A stretch of DNA of 21,324 nucleotides from Marinomonas sp. CT5 (GTDB lineage: Bacteria > Pseudomonadota > Gammaproteobacteria > Pseudomonadales > Marinomonadaceae), in assembly GCF_018336975.1 (NCBI RefSeq), contig NZ_CP025572.1, forward strand, positions 688,028-709,351, read 5' to 3'. The notes beneath the pieces are model-generated. The model searched no databases and was not told where the DNA came from. It saw only the letters and a list, made by a program, of their open reading frames with translations. Below, in pieces: positions 8,289 to 16,082 of the stretch. Position numbers and translations under genes: made by a program. The stretch's first letter is position 1. Every line of letters starts with the position of its first letter.

Positions 8289-9362
8289 ATGACACTTATT
8301 ATTGCTGAAGCTGGTGTAAATCATAATGGTAATGAGGAACTGGCTTTTAAGTTGGTTGATGCGGCTTATCAAGCAGGTGCTGATATTGTTAAGTTTCAGA
8401 CCTTTAAAGCAAAAAATCTAGTTACAGAACAAGCTAAGCAGGCAGATTACCAAGTCAAAAATATGCAAAGAGAAGAATCTCAGTTTGCTATGCTTAGCCG
8501 GCTAGAGTTGTCCTATGAGGCTCATCATCAGCTGGTTGCATATTGTAATAAACTGGGTATAGAGTTTCTTTCAACCGCGTTTGATGATGAAAGTCTTGAA
8601 TTCTTAGTGAGTGACCTAGGGCTAAAGTGTCTTAAGCTTCCTTCTGGTGAGTTAACTAATGCGCCTCTGGTTTTAAAGCATGCTCGGACGGGATGTGATC
8701 TAATTGTCTCAACAGGGATGGCAACACTAGCTGAAATTGAAATGGCCTTAGGGGTTATTGCCTTTGGTTACACCTGTTCTATTGATTCCCAGCCTTCTCT
8801 TGCTGCATTTCAAGAAGCTTATGCTTCCGATGCAGGTCAAAAAGCTCTTAAAGAAAAGGTTAATATCCTTCACTGTACGACCGAATATCCTGCACCTATG
8901 GAAGAAATTAATCTAAGAGCGATGGATACTCTACGTCAGGCATTTGATTTACCCGCAGGCTATTCTGATCACAGTAAAGGAATTACTATTCCTATAGCTG
9001 CAGTTGCTAGAGGAGCCACTTTAATTGAGAAGCACTTTACTTTAGATAAAAATATGGAAGGGCCCGATCATAAGGCATCTTTAGAGCCAAATGAATTGAC
9101 AGAAATGGTGTCCGCTATTCGTCAAGTAGAGATAGCTTTAGGTAGCTCGGTAAAAAAACCAACAGTATCCGAAATAAAAAATAAAGTGATTGCTAGGAAA
9201 AGTCTTGTTGCGACAAAAGATATTGCAATAGGTGAGTGCTTTTCTGAAGAAAATATAGCGATAAAACGCCCAGGAGATGGAATGTCCCCTTATTGTTATT
9301 GGGACGTATTAAACTCAAGATCTAGTAAAAACTATAAAGTTGGGGATATTATCGTTGAATAG
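8289..9362 (+). CDS. legI: N,N'-diacetyllegionaminate synthase (NeuB family)
   Basis: It condenses the 6-deoxy mannosamine-type sugar with phosphoenolpyruvate to form the nine-carbon legionaminic acid. The 357-residue protein has the NeuB TIM-barrel start (IIAEAGVNHNG), VKFQTFK, LKLPSGELTNAPL, STGMATLAEI, LHCTTEYPAP, and GYSDHSKG followed by EKHFTLDK. It ends in an antifreeze-like SAF domain (ARKSLVATKDIAIGE, KRPGDGMSP, YKVGDIIVE) that closes over the partner active site in the dimer. I chose the ATG at 8289, just after GAGGTTGG, rather than the TTG at 8265 inside legG, because family members start close to IIAEAG. The final eight bases overlap the acetyltransferase start. Assignment to Leg rather than Neu or Pse rests on the neighbours. 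Confidence 0.91.
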   Translation: MTLIIAEAGVNHNGNEELAFKLVDAAYQAGADIVKFQTFKAKNLVTEQAKQADYQVKNMQREESQFAMLSRLELSYEAHHQLVAYCNKLGIEFLSTAFDDESLEFLVSDLGLKCLKLPSGELTNAPLVLKHARTGCDLIVSTGMATLAEIEMALGVIAFGYTCSIDSQPSLAAFQEAYASDAGQKALKEKVNILHCTTEYPAPMEEINLRAMDTLRQAFDLPAGYSDHSKGITIPIAAVARGATLIEKHFTLDKNMEGPDHKASLEPNELTEMVSAIRQVEIALGSSVKKPTVSEIKNKVIARKSLVATKDIAIGECFSEENIAIKRPGDGMSPYCYWDVLNSRSSKNYKVGDIIVE

Positions 9363-10002
9363 TATAAAAGACACTCCGATTGTTTTGATTGGTGGTGGTG
9401 GGCATGCTTCTGTACTGGCGGATACTTTACTTAAACAGAAGCGAAAAATAGCTGCGATAATATCTCCGAATGATATTAAAAGGCGTTTAGTTTTTTCTGG
9501 TATTAGACAATTATTTAATGACGAAGATATTCTAGAGTTTAAGAATGATGAAGTGTTGTTAGTTAATGGTATAGGTATAGTTCCTAAGTCTGATCTTCGT
9601 TATAGAATTAATGAATACTTTCTTTCTCTTGGGTATAAATTTACAGCGGTTATTTCAAGTGATGCTTTAGTGTCAGAGTATGCATTAATTAGAGAAGGAG
9701 CTCAAATTTTGCCTAGGGCAATTGTTCAAGCTGGTGCAGAAATTGGAGAGCATACAATTATTAATAGTGGAGCCCTAGTGGAACATGATTCTTTAATCGG
9801 AATGTATTGTCATATTGCCCCCAATGTAACTATTTGCGGAGAGGTCCATATTGGAAATGAAGTGTATGTTGGAGCTGGGGCAACGATTATAAATTCCCTT
9901 GAATTAGCTGATCAGGTTGTTGTTGGTGCTGGGACAACTATTGTACGAGATATTGTTGATCCTCAGGTTATAGTGTCCGCAAAGAATAGAGTATTGGATT
10001 AA
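9355..10002 (+). CDS. legH: NeuD/PglD-type sugar acetyltransferase, probable LegH
   Basis: It is likely the acetyl-CoA-dependent N-acetyltransferase that acetylates the C4 amine made by LegC. The 215-residue protein has a small Rossmann-like N-terminus with the PglD-type IGGGGHASVLADTL motif, then a left-handed beta-helix built of hexapeptide repeats from about residue 105 to the end. VEHDSLIG holds the His that acts as general base in PglD. The start is most likely the TTG at 9355, overlapping the legI stop, with GGGG about nine bases upstream; the TTG at 9340 would extend it by five codons. An O-acetyltransferase acting on the finished acid (NeuD-like) is the alternative. No other acetyltransferase in the window could fill the LegH step, which favours the N-acetyl role. 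Confidence 0.78.
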   Translation: MNSIKDTPIVLIGGGGHASVLADTLLKQKRKIAAIISPNDIKRRLVFSGIRQLFNDEDILEFKNDEVLLVNGIGIVPKSDLRYRINEYFLSLGYKFTAVISSDALVSEYALIREGAQILPRAIVQAGAEIGEHTIINSGALVEHDSLIGMYCHIAPNVTICGEVHIGNEVYVGAGATIINSLELADQVVVGAGTTIVRDIVDPQVIVSAKNRVLD

Positions 10003-10011
10003 GGTAGTATT

Positions 10012-11061
10012 ATGATCAAATGGCAAAATGTGATAGTAAATGAGAAAACAACTATCCGAGAAGCAATGAGAACAATTGATCGAGGTATGTTGCGTGTTGC
10101 GCTTGTGTGTAATGAAAAAGGACTGTTATTAGGAACTGTAACTGATGGCGATATTCGTCGAGGGTTATTGCTAGACTTAAATATGGAAGACTTAGTTATA
10201 CGAGTGATGAACTCAAACCCTAAAACAGTTACTCAAAAGGAATCTAGAGAGTATTGTCTAGATATTATGAAACGTTTCGAGCTTTTATCTTTGCCTATTG
10301 TTGATGAGCAAATGAATCTAATTGGCTTAGAAACATTATATGAGTTATCCCAAACAAAGGTTTATGATAATCCAGTTTTTATTATGGCTGGGGGCTTTGG
10401 TACACGCCTACGACCATTAACTGATAATTGCCCGAAACCAATGTTAAAAGTTGGTGATAAGCCTATGCTTGAACATCAAATTAGGCGCTTTTCTAATTTG
10501 GGCTTTCGCAGCTTTTATATTTCTACTCACTATATGCCTGAAAAGATAATGGACTATTTTGGTAATGGTGAATCTTTTGGTGTAAAAATTCAGTATGTCC
10601 ATGAAGAAGAGCCTTTGGGGACTGGGGGGGCTTTAGGTTTGTTGCCTAAAGATTTACCTAATTTACCTATCATAATGCTTAATGGTGACGTATTAACTAA
10701 AATTGATTTTCGTGTATTGCTTGATTACCACTCTATGAAAGGTGCTGATGCAACCATGTGTGTTAGGGAGCTAGATTATCAAATTCCATTCGGGGTGGTA
10801 GAGATAGAAGGAAGTCATGTAACTGGGATGGTTGAAAAGCCAACATATCGCTATCTCGTTAATACTGGAATATATGTGTTAAGTCCTGCCTGTATTTCTT
10901 CTGTAAGTTCTAATGAAAAATTAGATATGCCAACATTATTGGAGCGGAGAATCAGTGACGGAGAAAAAGTGAGTGTTTATACTAGTTATGATTACTGGCT
11001 AGACATAGGGCGTATTGCAGATTATAAAAAAGCAGAAAAAGATATAGAAAGCTTATTTTAA
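10012..11061 (+). CDS. ptmE: CBS-domain sugar-1-phosphate nucleotidyltransferase (PtmE-like)
   Basis: The 349-residue protein starts with a pair of CBS domains (about 1-115, with GTVTDGDIRRGLL) fused to a nucleotidyltransferase domain that begins at FIMAGGFGTRLRPLTDNCPK. The latter has the NTP-binding signature and its Lys, plus LNGDVLT as the metal-binding Asp region and VEKP. The same fusion is known in PtmE of Campylobacter, which makes GDP-glucosamine from glucosamine-1-phosphate for the GDP branch of legionaminate synthesis. Here it sits 9 bp after the acetyltransferase. The family assignment is firm; the nucleotide used is inference from the family, since GTP versus other NTPs cannot be read off. 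The CBS pair suggests nucleotide-dependent control of activity. Confidence 0.82.
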   Translation: MIKWQNVIVNEKTTIREAMRTIDRGMLRVALVCNEKGLLLGTVTDGDIRRGLLLDLNMEDLVIRVMNSNPKTVTQKESREYCLDIMKRFELLSLPIVDEQMNLIGLETLYELSQTKVYDNPVFIMAGGFGTRLRPLTDNCPKPMLKVGDKPMLEHQIRRFSNLGFRSFYISTHYMPEKIMDYFGNGESFGVKIQYVHEEEPLGTGGALGLLPKDLPNLPIIMLNGDVLTKIDFRVLLDYHSMKGADATMCVRELDYQIPFGVVEIEGSHVTGMVEKPTYRYLVNTGIYVLSPACISSVSSNEKLDMPTLLERRISDGEKVSVYTSYDYWLDIGRIADYKKAEKDIESLF

Positions 11062-11097
11062 TATTTATGAGGAGTTTTAAACTGCCATGGTGTGTGG

Positions 11098-12480
11098 ATG
11101 AATAAAGATATCATAGATAAAGCAAATTCTTTTGGATTAATCTCTCTTATTTCTAAAAAATTTCAAGTTAGTGAGAAGTCTGTATACGGTTATTTATATA
11201 ATTTAACAGATCATGCTCCCGATTCTATATTATGGGGGCGTAAAATTATTTTTTCTTTCTTGTTTTTTATTTTGTTGCCCTTTGCCTTTCTTACTAGAAA
11301 AAATAAAAGAAATAAAGAAAAAGTAGATGTCGTTTTTAATATATGGAATTATAATATTAGGAAGAATTCTTATAATCAATATTATCTTTCACTAGATGAT
11401 ATTCTGAAAAAGGAAGGGGTGAAAACAAAGTTGTACATAAATAAAGCTCCTCAAAATGCTTTCTTAGAATATGGTGATTACATATCATCTGATTATGTGG
11501 ACAAAAAAAACTTTGTTTTTCGATTCCTTTCTGTTTTTTTTGATTTTAAGTTTTTTTTTAAAATTATTGGATTTTCTTTGAAGGAAAATGTGAATTTTCT
11601 TTATTTGTTTGTTAGGTTTTTTATTGGGTATATAAAGATAATATCTTTTTGCAAAAATATAAATTCTAGCGTTTATTGTTCTGCGAATGATATAGAAGCC
11701 TATTTGCTATTGCATGAGATTTTAAAAAAAAACAATGTCAAATATATATTAATTCAATCTTCTCTGAGGGAGCAATATCACCTTCTTTATAAAGGTGCAG
11801 ACTATGTTTGCTGTTATAGTGAGAATCAAAGAAATATGTATATGCATGAATCTAATGATTTTAAAAATGTTGTTTCTTGTGGTTCGATTAAAAATCTAGA
11901 GTTTTTAAATAAAAAAGTACCAGTGAAATATGATGTTATGCTTGTAGAACAATTTGCTGATAGATCTGGTTTTGCATACGCTTCTAATGAAGCATATGTA
12001 GATATTTTAAAAAACTATATTCGATTCTCGAAAGAATTTCCAGAGTATAGTTTTGCTTATAGGGTTCGTCCTGAAAAAAGAGAGGAGAGAAGACATATAA
12101 AGTTATATGACTCTATTTTTGAAGAGCTTGAGCAATCTAAAATAATTTTAGATTCAGAGGGGAGCTCTTATGAGGCTGTGAAATCTTCTCGCCTTGTTAT
12201 TGGTTATTTTTCTACTCTTTGCTTTGAGTCTATTGGCTTAGGCGTCCCTGCCTTATTTTTTTATTATGATGATTTCAAGTATGAAATATTTGATTACAAT
12301 AACTCAAGTGATGATTTTTTAGTTACTGATTCGTCTTATGAGATTTTTAAGGCTTCAATTTTAAAAAAATTGAAAGAAAATAATAATGAGTATTTTGAAA
12401 AATATAAACCGATATATATGAACCAAAAAGAAAGTGTTGTGGATGATTTACTTGATGAAATAAGATTTCATATCAACTGA
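11098..12480 (+). CDS. Putative glycosyltransferase, AT-rich, function unassigned
   Basis: The 460-residue protein matches no family I can name with confidence. Its C-terminal third (about 345-390) reads like the donor-binding half of a GT-B-fold transferase: DSEGSSYEAVKSSRLVIGYF, then STLCFESIGLGVPALFF, with the Glu and Ser-Thr stretch typical of nucleotide-sugar binding. An N-terminal hydrophobic stretch, FSFLFFILLPFAFL, followed by RKNKRNK could anchor it to the inner membrane. It is the only candidate sugar transferase in the window, so it may move the legionaminate-type sugar or a uronic acid. Base composition is far below the neighbours (11521-11580 has only 12 G or C), with A and T tracts of 8-9, suggesting separate acquisition. 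The ATG at 11098 is chosen over GTG 11092; no clear ribosome-binding site fits. Confidence 0.55.
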   Translation: MNKDIIDKANSFGLISLISKKFQVSEKSVYGYLYNLTDHAPDSILWGRKIIFSFLFFILLPFAFLTRKNKRNKEKVDVVFNIWNYNIRKNSYNQYYLSLDDILKKEGVKTKLYINKAPQNAFLEYGDYISSDYVDKKNFVFRFLSVFFDFKFFFKIIGFSLKENVNFLYLFVRFFIGYIKIISFCKNINSSVYCSANDIEAYLLLHEILKKNNVKYILIQSSLREQYHLLYKGADYVCCYSENQRNMYMHESNDFKNVVSCGSIKNLEFLNKKVPVKYDVMLVEQFADRSGFAYASNEAYVDILKNYIRFSKEFPEYSFAYRVRPEKREERRHIKLYDSIFEELEQSKIILDSEGSSYEAVKSSRLVIGYFSTLCFESIGLGVPALFFYYDDFKYEIFDYNNSSDDFLVTDSSYEIFKASILKKLKENNNEYFEKYKPIYMNQKESVVDDLLDEIRFHIN

Positions 12481-12512
12481 TTTTTTAAATTGCGTTTCGC
12501 TTAGGTAAGAAA

Positions 12513-13484
12513 ATGAGGAAAGTTGCTGTTATAGGTTTAGGTAGTATTGCATCCCGACATAGAAAAAATTTAAAAACATTGTTTCCAGATGCATGTGTTT
12601 ATTCTATGTCTTCTAGTGGAAGGACTTTAGAAGAAAACATTCCGGATGCAGATAAATTAGTTTCTTCTATCAATGATTTAATTTTGATTCAAGTTCAGTT
12701 GGTTATAATTGCCTCTCCTGCACCATTTCATGCTAGTCATGCAATGCCATTAATTGAAGCTAATATTCCAGTCTTAATAGAAAAACCTATAACAATGGCC
12801 CTAAAAGATGCAGAAGCCATTAAATTAGCTGTTAAACGTTATAACACTGCCGCTACAGTAGGCTATTGCTTGCGTTATCTTTCTTCGGCAATCAAAATGA
12901 AAGAATATATAGACTCTGAAATGATTGGTCAGTTGTATCACGCTTTTGTTGAGGTTGGTCAGTACTTGCCTGATTGGCGTCCTGATAAAAATTATAAAGA
13001 TAGTGTATCTGCAAATTCGGCCCTTGGTGGTGGGGTATTATTAGAGCTAAGTCATGAACTTGATTATGTTCGCTGGCTTTTAGGGCCTTTACATCTTGAT
13101 CATGCAATTTTGAGAAGTTCTAATGAGTTAGGTTTGGATGTGGAAGATAGTGCAGATGTGTTGTTGCATACTGACAACAAAGCAGTCATCCATGTTCATT
13201 TAGATTTTTTACAACGTCAGGCTTATCGTAAATGTCGATTGGTAGGTAGTAAAGGAGTGCTTGAATGGGACTTAATTCGTAACGAGGTGAATTTTGTTTC
13301 TTCTTTAGGTAATACGTTGCTGTATAGCGCCCCTGACTGGGATAAAAATCAGATGTATTTGTCTATGGTTTCTGAATTTGTTGCCAATAGAGAAAAGTAT
13401 CGTGCTCCAACAGTTTTGGACGATGCTATAGAAACTCTTTCTTTAGTAAATAATATTAAGTCTAATTATTCTATCGTCCATTAG
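12513..13484 (+). CDS. ptmF: Gfo/Idh/MocA-family oxidoreductase, PtmF-like by position
   Basis: The 323-residue protein has the full family pattern: VIGLGSIASRHRKNL at the N-terminus, VIIASPAPFHASHA, LIEKPITM with the EKP motif, VGYCLRYL, and the catalytic-side helix ELSHELDYVRWLLG. It lies between the glycosyltransferase and legF, the position held by ptmF-type genes in legionaminate clusters with a ptmE gene. In Campylobacter, PtmF and PtmA act before PtmE in making the GDP-linked precursor. The exact reaction of this protein cannot be deduced from sequence. It differs from the two Gfo/Idh proteins upstream and is more canonical than the first one. The start ATG at 12513 follows a weak GGTAAG site. 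Confidence 0.7.
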   Translation: MRKVAVIGLGSIASRHRKNLKTLFPDACVYSMSSSGRTLEENIPDADKLVSSINDLILIQVQLVIIASPAPFHASHAMPLIEANIPVLIEKPITMALKDAEAIKLAVKRYNTAATVGYCLRYLSSAIKMKEYIDSEMIGQLYHAFVEVGQYLPDWRPDKNYKDSVSANSALGGGVLLELSHELDYVRWLLGPLHLDHAILRSSNELGLDVEDSADVLLHTDNKAVIHVHLDFLQRQAYRKCRLVGSKGVLEWDLIRNEVNFVSSLGNTLLYSAPDWDKNQMYLSMVSEFVANREKYRAPTVLDDAIETLSLVNNIKSNYSIVH

Positions 13485-13500
13485 TGAGAATAGAAACTTT

Positions 13501-14190
13501 ATGAGAAATTTTGCATTTATCTTTGCTCGAGGCGGTTCTAAGGGGCTTCCTGGGAAAAATATTAAGCGTTTGTCTGGTAAGCCTTTGTTGCAATATTCCA
13601 TTGATACTGCATTGGCTTGTTCTTTAATTGAGAGAGTTTTTGTCTCTACAGATGATAGTGAAATAGCTAAAGTGGCAATCGATAATGGAGCTACTGTGAT
13701 TGATCGTCCTGCCTCATTAGCTGCTGATAACAGCCCTGAATGGCTTGCATGGAGGCATGCTATAGAATGGGTAGAAGAACACTATGGAGAGTTTGATAGC
13801 TTTGTTAGCTTACCTGCCACGAGTCCTTTGCGTTCTGTAATAGATGTGGAGTCTGCGATTTTAAAAAGGGATTATTCAAAAGCTGATATCTGTATATCCG
13901 TTACACCTGCGAGCAGAAGTCCTTACTTTAATATGGTCGTTCAACAGCCCGATGGCTTTGTCGAATTGGTCAACAAGCCTCAGTCTGAAGTTTCTCGTCG
14001 CCAAGATGCCCCTGCTGTTTTTGATATTACTACCGTGGTATATGCGGCTTCTCCTTGTTTTATTAAAGAAAGCTATGGCCTTTTTTCTGGTAAGGTTGTT
14101 GCTATTGAAGTGCCGAAAGAAAGGGCTGTAGATATTGACGATATATATGATTTCAAACTAGCTGAAGCGATTGTTCAGGAATTAAATTGA
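13501..14190 (+). CDS. legF: CMP-legionaminate cytidylyltransferase
   Basis: It activates the nonulosonic acid with CTP to the CMP-sugar used by transferases. The 229-residue protein starts with FIFARGGSKGLPGKNIKRL, the CMP-sialate-synthetase family signature (residues 9-20 ARGGSKGLPGKN). It continues with VSTDDSEIAKVA, RPASLAADNSPEW, LPATSPLRS, and VDIDDIYDFKLAE near the C-terminus, where Asp residues bind metal. The length is that of the single-domain LegF/PtmB/NeuA core with no C-terminal esterase. The last base of its TGA is the first base of the next gene's ATG, so translation is coupled. CMP-Neu or CMP-Pse synthetase are formal alternatives; the leg genes in the same operon favour legionaminate. 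Confidence 0.9.
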   Translation: MRNFAFIFARGGSKGLPGKNIKRLSGKPLLQYSIDTALACSLIERVFVSTDDSEIAKVAIDNGATVIDRPASLAADNSPEWLAWRHAIEWVEEHYGEFDSFVSLPATSPLRSVIDVESAILKRDYSKADICISVTPASRSPYFNMVVQQPDGFVELVNKPQSEVSRRQDAPAVFDITTVVYAASPCFIKESYGLFSGKVVAIEVPKERAVDIDDIYDFKLAEAIVQELN

Positions 14191-14957
14191 TGGAAAAACT
14201 ACTTGAAAATAAAACTTTTGTAATTGCTGGAGCTGGTGGATTATTAGGCTCTAGGCTGGTACCTGCTTTACTTAAACAAGGAGCTAATGTTGTTGCTCTA
14301 GATCGTGATCTAGAGGTGATGCAGAAAAAGTTGCACGCAACCTATGAGGGTTTTAAAGAGCAGATAAGTTTTGTTGAGCTTGATATTACTAATGAGGAAA
14401 GTGTTAAATACTTTTTTTCTCAGCAGAGTAGTCTTGATGGGGCGGTTAACACTGCTTACCCTCGTAATAAAACGTATGGAAAAGATTTTTTTGATGTCTC
14501 TCTTTCAAGCTTTAACGAAAACCTTTCCCTTCATTTAGGTAGTGCATTTTTATTTACTCAACAATGTGCAGCTTACTTTAAGGCTAATCGAACCCCTTTT
14601 TCTCTAGTTAATATATCTTCTATTTATGGGGTTGTAGCCCCTAAGTTTGATATATATGACAACACCAGTATGACGATGCCTGTTGAATATGCGGCAATAA
14701 AATCAGCGATTCAACATATTAATAAATATGTAGTGGCATATGTTAATGACAGTAGGTTTCGCATTAACTGTGTTAGTCCTGGTGGTATATTTGATAGTCA
14801 GCCTGAGTCGTTTTTATTGGCTTATAAAAAGAATACGCATGGTGCTGGTATGCTAGATGTGGATGAAGTGATAGGTTCTATTTTATTCTTCCTTTCCGAA
14901 CAATCCCGTTATGTGACTGGGCAAAATATTATTGTTGATGATGGCTTTAGCTTATAG
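14190..14957 (+). CDS. ptmA: Classical short-chain dehydrogenase/reductase (PtmA-like)
   Basis: The 255-residue protein is a classical SDR: VIAGAGGLLGSRL (Rossmann motif at about 11-23), the acidic LDRD after the second strand, LDIT, NISSIYGVVAPKF with catalytic Ser143/144, Y167-x3-K171 (YAAIK), and NCVSPGGI. It resembles PtmA of Campylobacter flagellin-glycosylation loci, and with the ptmE- and ptmF-like genes completes that trio. The ATG at 14190 overlaps the legF stop by one base, with AGGA nine bases upstream. It is the last gene of the plus-strand operon. The substrate is not visible in the sequence; a general sugar-ketone reductase role is the fallback. Confidence 0.78.
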   Translation: MEKLLENKTFVIAGAGGLLGSRLVPALLKQGANVVALDRDLEVMQKKLHATYEGFKEQISFVELDITNEESVKYFFSQQSSLDGAVNTAYPRNKTYGKDFFDVSLSSFNENLSLHLGSAFLFTQQCAAYFKANRTPFSLVNISSIYGVVAPKFDIYDNTSMTMPVEYAAIKSAIQHINKYVVAYVNDSRFRINCVSPGGIFDSQPESFLLAYKKNTHGAGMLDVDEVIGSILFFLSEQSRYVTGQNIIVDDGFSL

Positions 14958-15113
14958 TGTCTCAAGGGGTTTTTTGCATGATTGCTGAGGAGTAACTTGA
15001 TACATTACTGGATGGGAAAACGATCTGGGCATGAAAAATTTAGCTCAGATCTAATCCTGAAAGACATCGGTTCAAATGGCTAAAGGTCTGAGCTAGTACA
15101 GATTGTTATTGTC
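14958..15113. other. Convergent intergenic region
   Basis: This gap separates the 3' ends of the plus-strand legionaminate operon and the minus-strand amidination/sulfation operon. It holds three mutually complementary segments described separately. A T6 run follows GGGG near 14970, but I could not pair a stem before it, so no clear terminator for the plus operon is seen. Confidence 0.5.
15022..15095 (-). terminator. Overlapping alternative hairpins after the sulfotransferase gene
   Basis: In minus-strand RNA, arm TAGCTCAGACC (15095-15085) pairs with GATCTGAGCTA (15051-15041) with one mismatch across a 33-base loop and is followed by AATTTTTC, which fits an intrinsic terminator. The second arm also pairs, with one mismatch, with GCCCAGATC (15030-15022) over a 12-base loop, followed by GTTTT. 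The two hairpins share 15043-15051 and cannot form together. It lies about 18 bases past the sulfotransferase stop. Confidence 0.5.
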
Positions 15114-16010
15114 CTAAGTTAAGCTTCTTTCGTAGGCATCTTGAACTTTTTTTCTCATCTCTTCGCTTAAAACATTTAATTTTTCTGTTTTTCCGTTTAT
15201 ATTTCTCATATAAATATTAGAAAGAATCTCTTCTGTTTTTGAAGTTATTTCTGCTCCAATAAAAGTAGATAGCCTTTCGGTGACTTTTCTGGGAGATTCC
15301 ACCAACTCTTCGTAATTCAAAACAAGTTTCTTCTCTAATTCTGGATACGCTTCCATCATTCTTATGTAGTAATAAGCAGCCCTATCTTCTTCCGTCAAAT
15401 CCAACCAGAGTTCTTCCTCTGAGCTCTTTACCCAATATGGTATTACGCTCTCTTTGTATACTTTAGTTGGCCAGATCAGAACCTGTTCATGATTTCCAAA
15501 CCATTTTTTTTCAATGATTGAGGATATGGCATCACTGGGATTTCTTCTCATAACTACATTTTTAGTCTCAGGATACAACCTGACTAACTTAGGAAGGTAG
15601 GGGACGAGATCAGGATTTTTGAAAGCAATAATCCTTTCTTCGGCTAACTCTGTTAACTCAGTTTTGCCCAAGGATCTTTGCTTTCTATTCTCTATGTCTT
15701 CTTGCATCTTAACCTTGAAGATGCTGCTATCATCCTCAAGGTTATGATTCAAGTTTCTGCCTGCTAGAGCATTTAGTAGCATATCTTCATAGAGGTAAGT
15801 TTCATAGAGAAGTTTCCATTCGGCTTCCGGTAATTGATCAATTAAAGGAAATAGAGACACTAATGTAGGTGGTTCAAAAAAATACTCTATGTTTTTCAGA
15901 GAGTGAATTATTTTACCAATAATAGTAGTCCCATTTCTTGCGCCACCTGAAATCACAACAGCATTATTGCACTTATCGAAAGCGTTTTGATGTAAGATAA
16001 AATTTGCCAT
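15114..16010 (-). CDS. PAPS-dependent sulfotransferase family protein
   Basis: It would move a sulfuryl group from 3'-phosphoadenosine-5'-phosphosulfate to a hydroxyl, most likely on a sugar of this locus. The 298-residue protein has the 5'-phosphosulfate loop as VVISGGARNGTTIIGKI (about 18-34), close to the SGxxRSGTT form of carbohydrate sulfotransferases. The 3'-phosphate motif appears as NVVMRRNPSDAISSI (about 151-165), and a late VLNYEELVESPRKVTERLSTFIG is the typical C-terminal helix region. There is no signal peptide or membrane segment, so it acts in the cytosol. It is the last gene of the minus-strand operon, 72 bp after the amidotransferase. Four perfect heptamers end four bases before its ATG and leave only a weak AGAGAA-type ribosome site. 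The acceptor is unknown. Confidence 0.8.
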   Translation of the reverse strand: MANFILHQNAFDKCNNAVVISGGARNGTTIIGKIIHSLKNIEYFFEPPTLVSLFPLIDQLPEAEWKLLYETYLYEDMLLNALAGRNLNHNLEDDSSIFKVKMQEDIENRKQRSLGKTELTELAEERIIAFKNPDLVPYLPKLVRLYPETKNVVMRRNPSDAISSIIEKKWFGNHEQVLIWPTKVYKESVIPYWVKSSEEELWLDLTEEDRAAYYYIRMMEAYPELEKKLVLNYEELVESPRKVTERLSTFIGAEITSKTEEILSNIYMRNINGKTEKLNVLSEEMRKKVQDAYERSLT

Positions 16011-16014
16011 TGTT

Positions 16015-16042
16015 CTATTCTCTATTCTCTATTCTCTATTCT
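16015..16042 (-). repeat. Four perfect tandem heptamers in the sulfotransferase leader
   Basis: The coding-strand unit AGAATAG is repeated four times without mismatch and is followed by AACA and the ATG at 16010. The tract occupies the ribosome-binding region. A gain or loss of a copy would not shift the reading frame but would move anything upstream by seven bases. Confidence 0.9.
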
Positions 16043-16082
16043 TAGTTGATCCGATTTACGGTTTACTTGACTTTAATTTAAT

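Noticed and set aside
11087..11101. Four-codon frame ATG GTG TGT GGA TGA whose stop overlaps the ATG of the glycosyltransferase, with GAGGAG upstream at 11069-11074
   Set aside because: It could couple translation, but the spacing to GAGGAG is about 12 bases and the frame is too short to separate from chance.
15022..15095. CRISPR-like short repeat spacing
   Set aside because: The three segments are inverted complements rather than regularly spaced direct repeats, and there are no further units.
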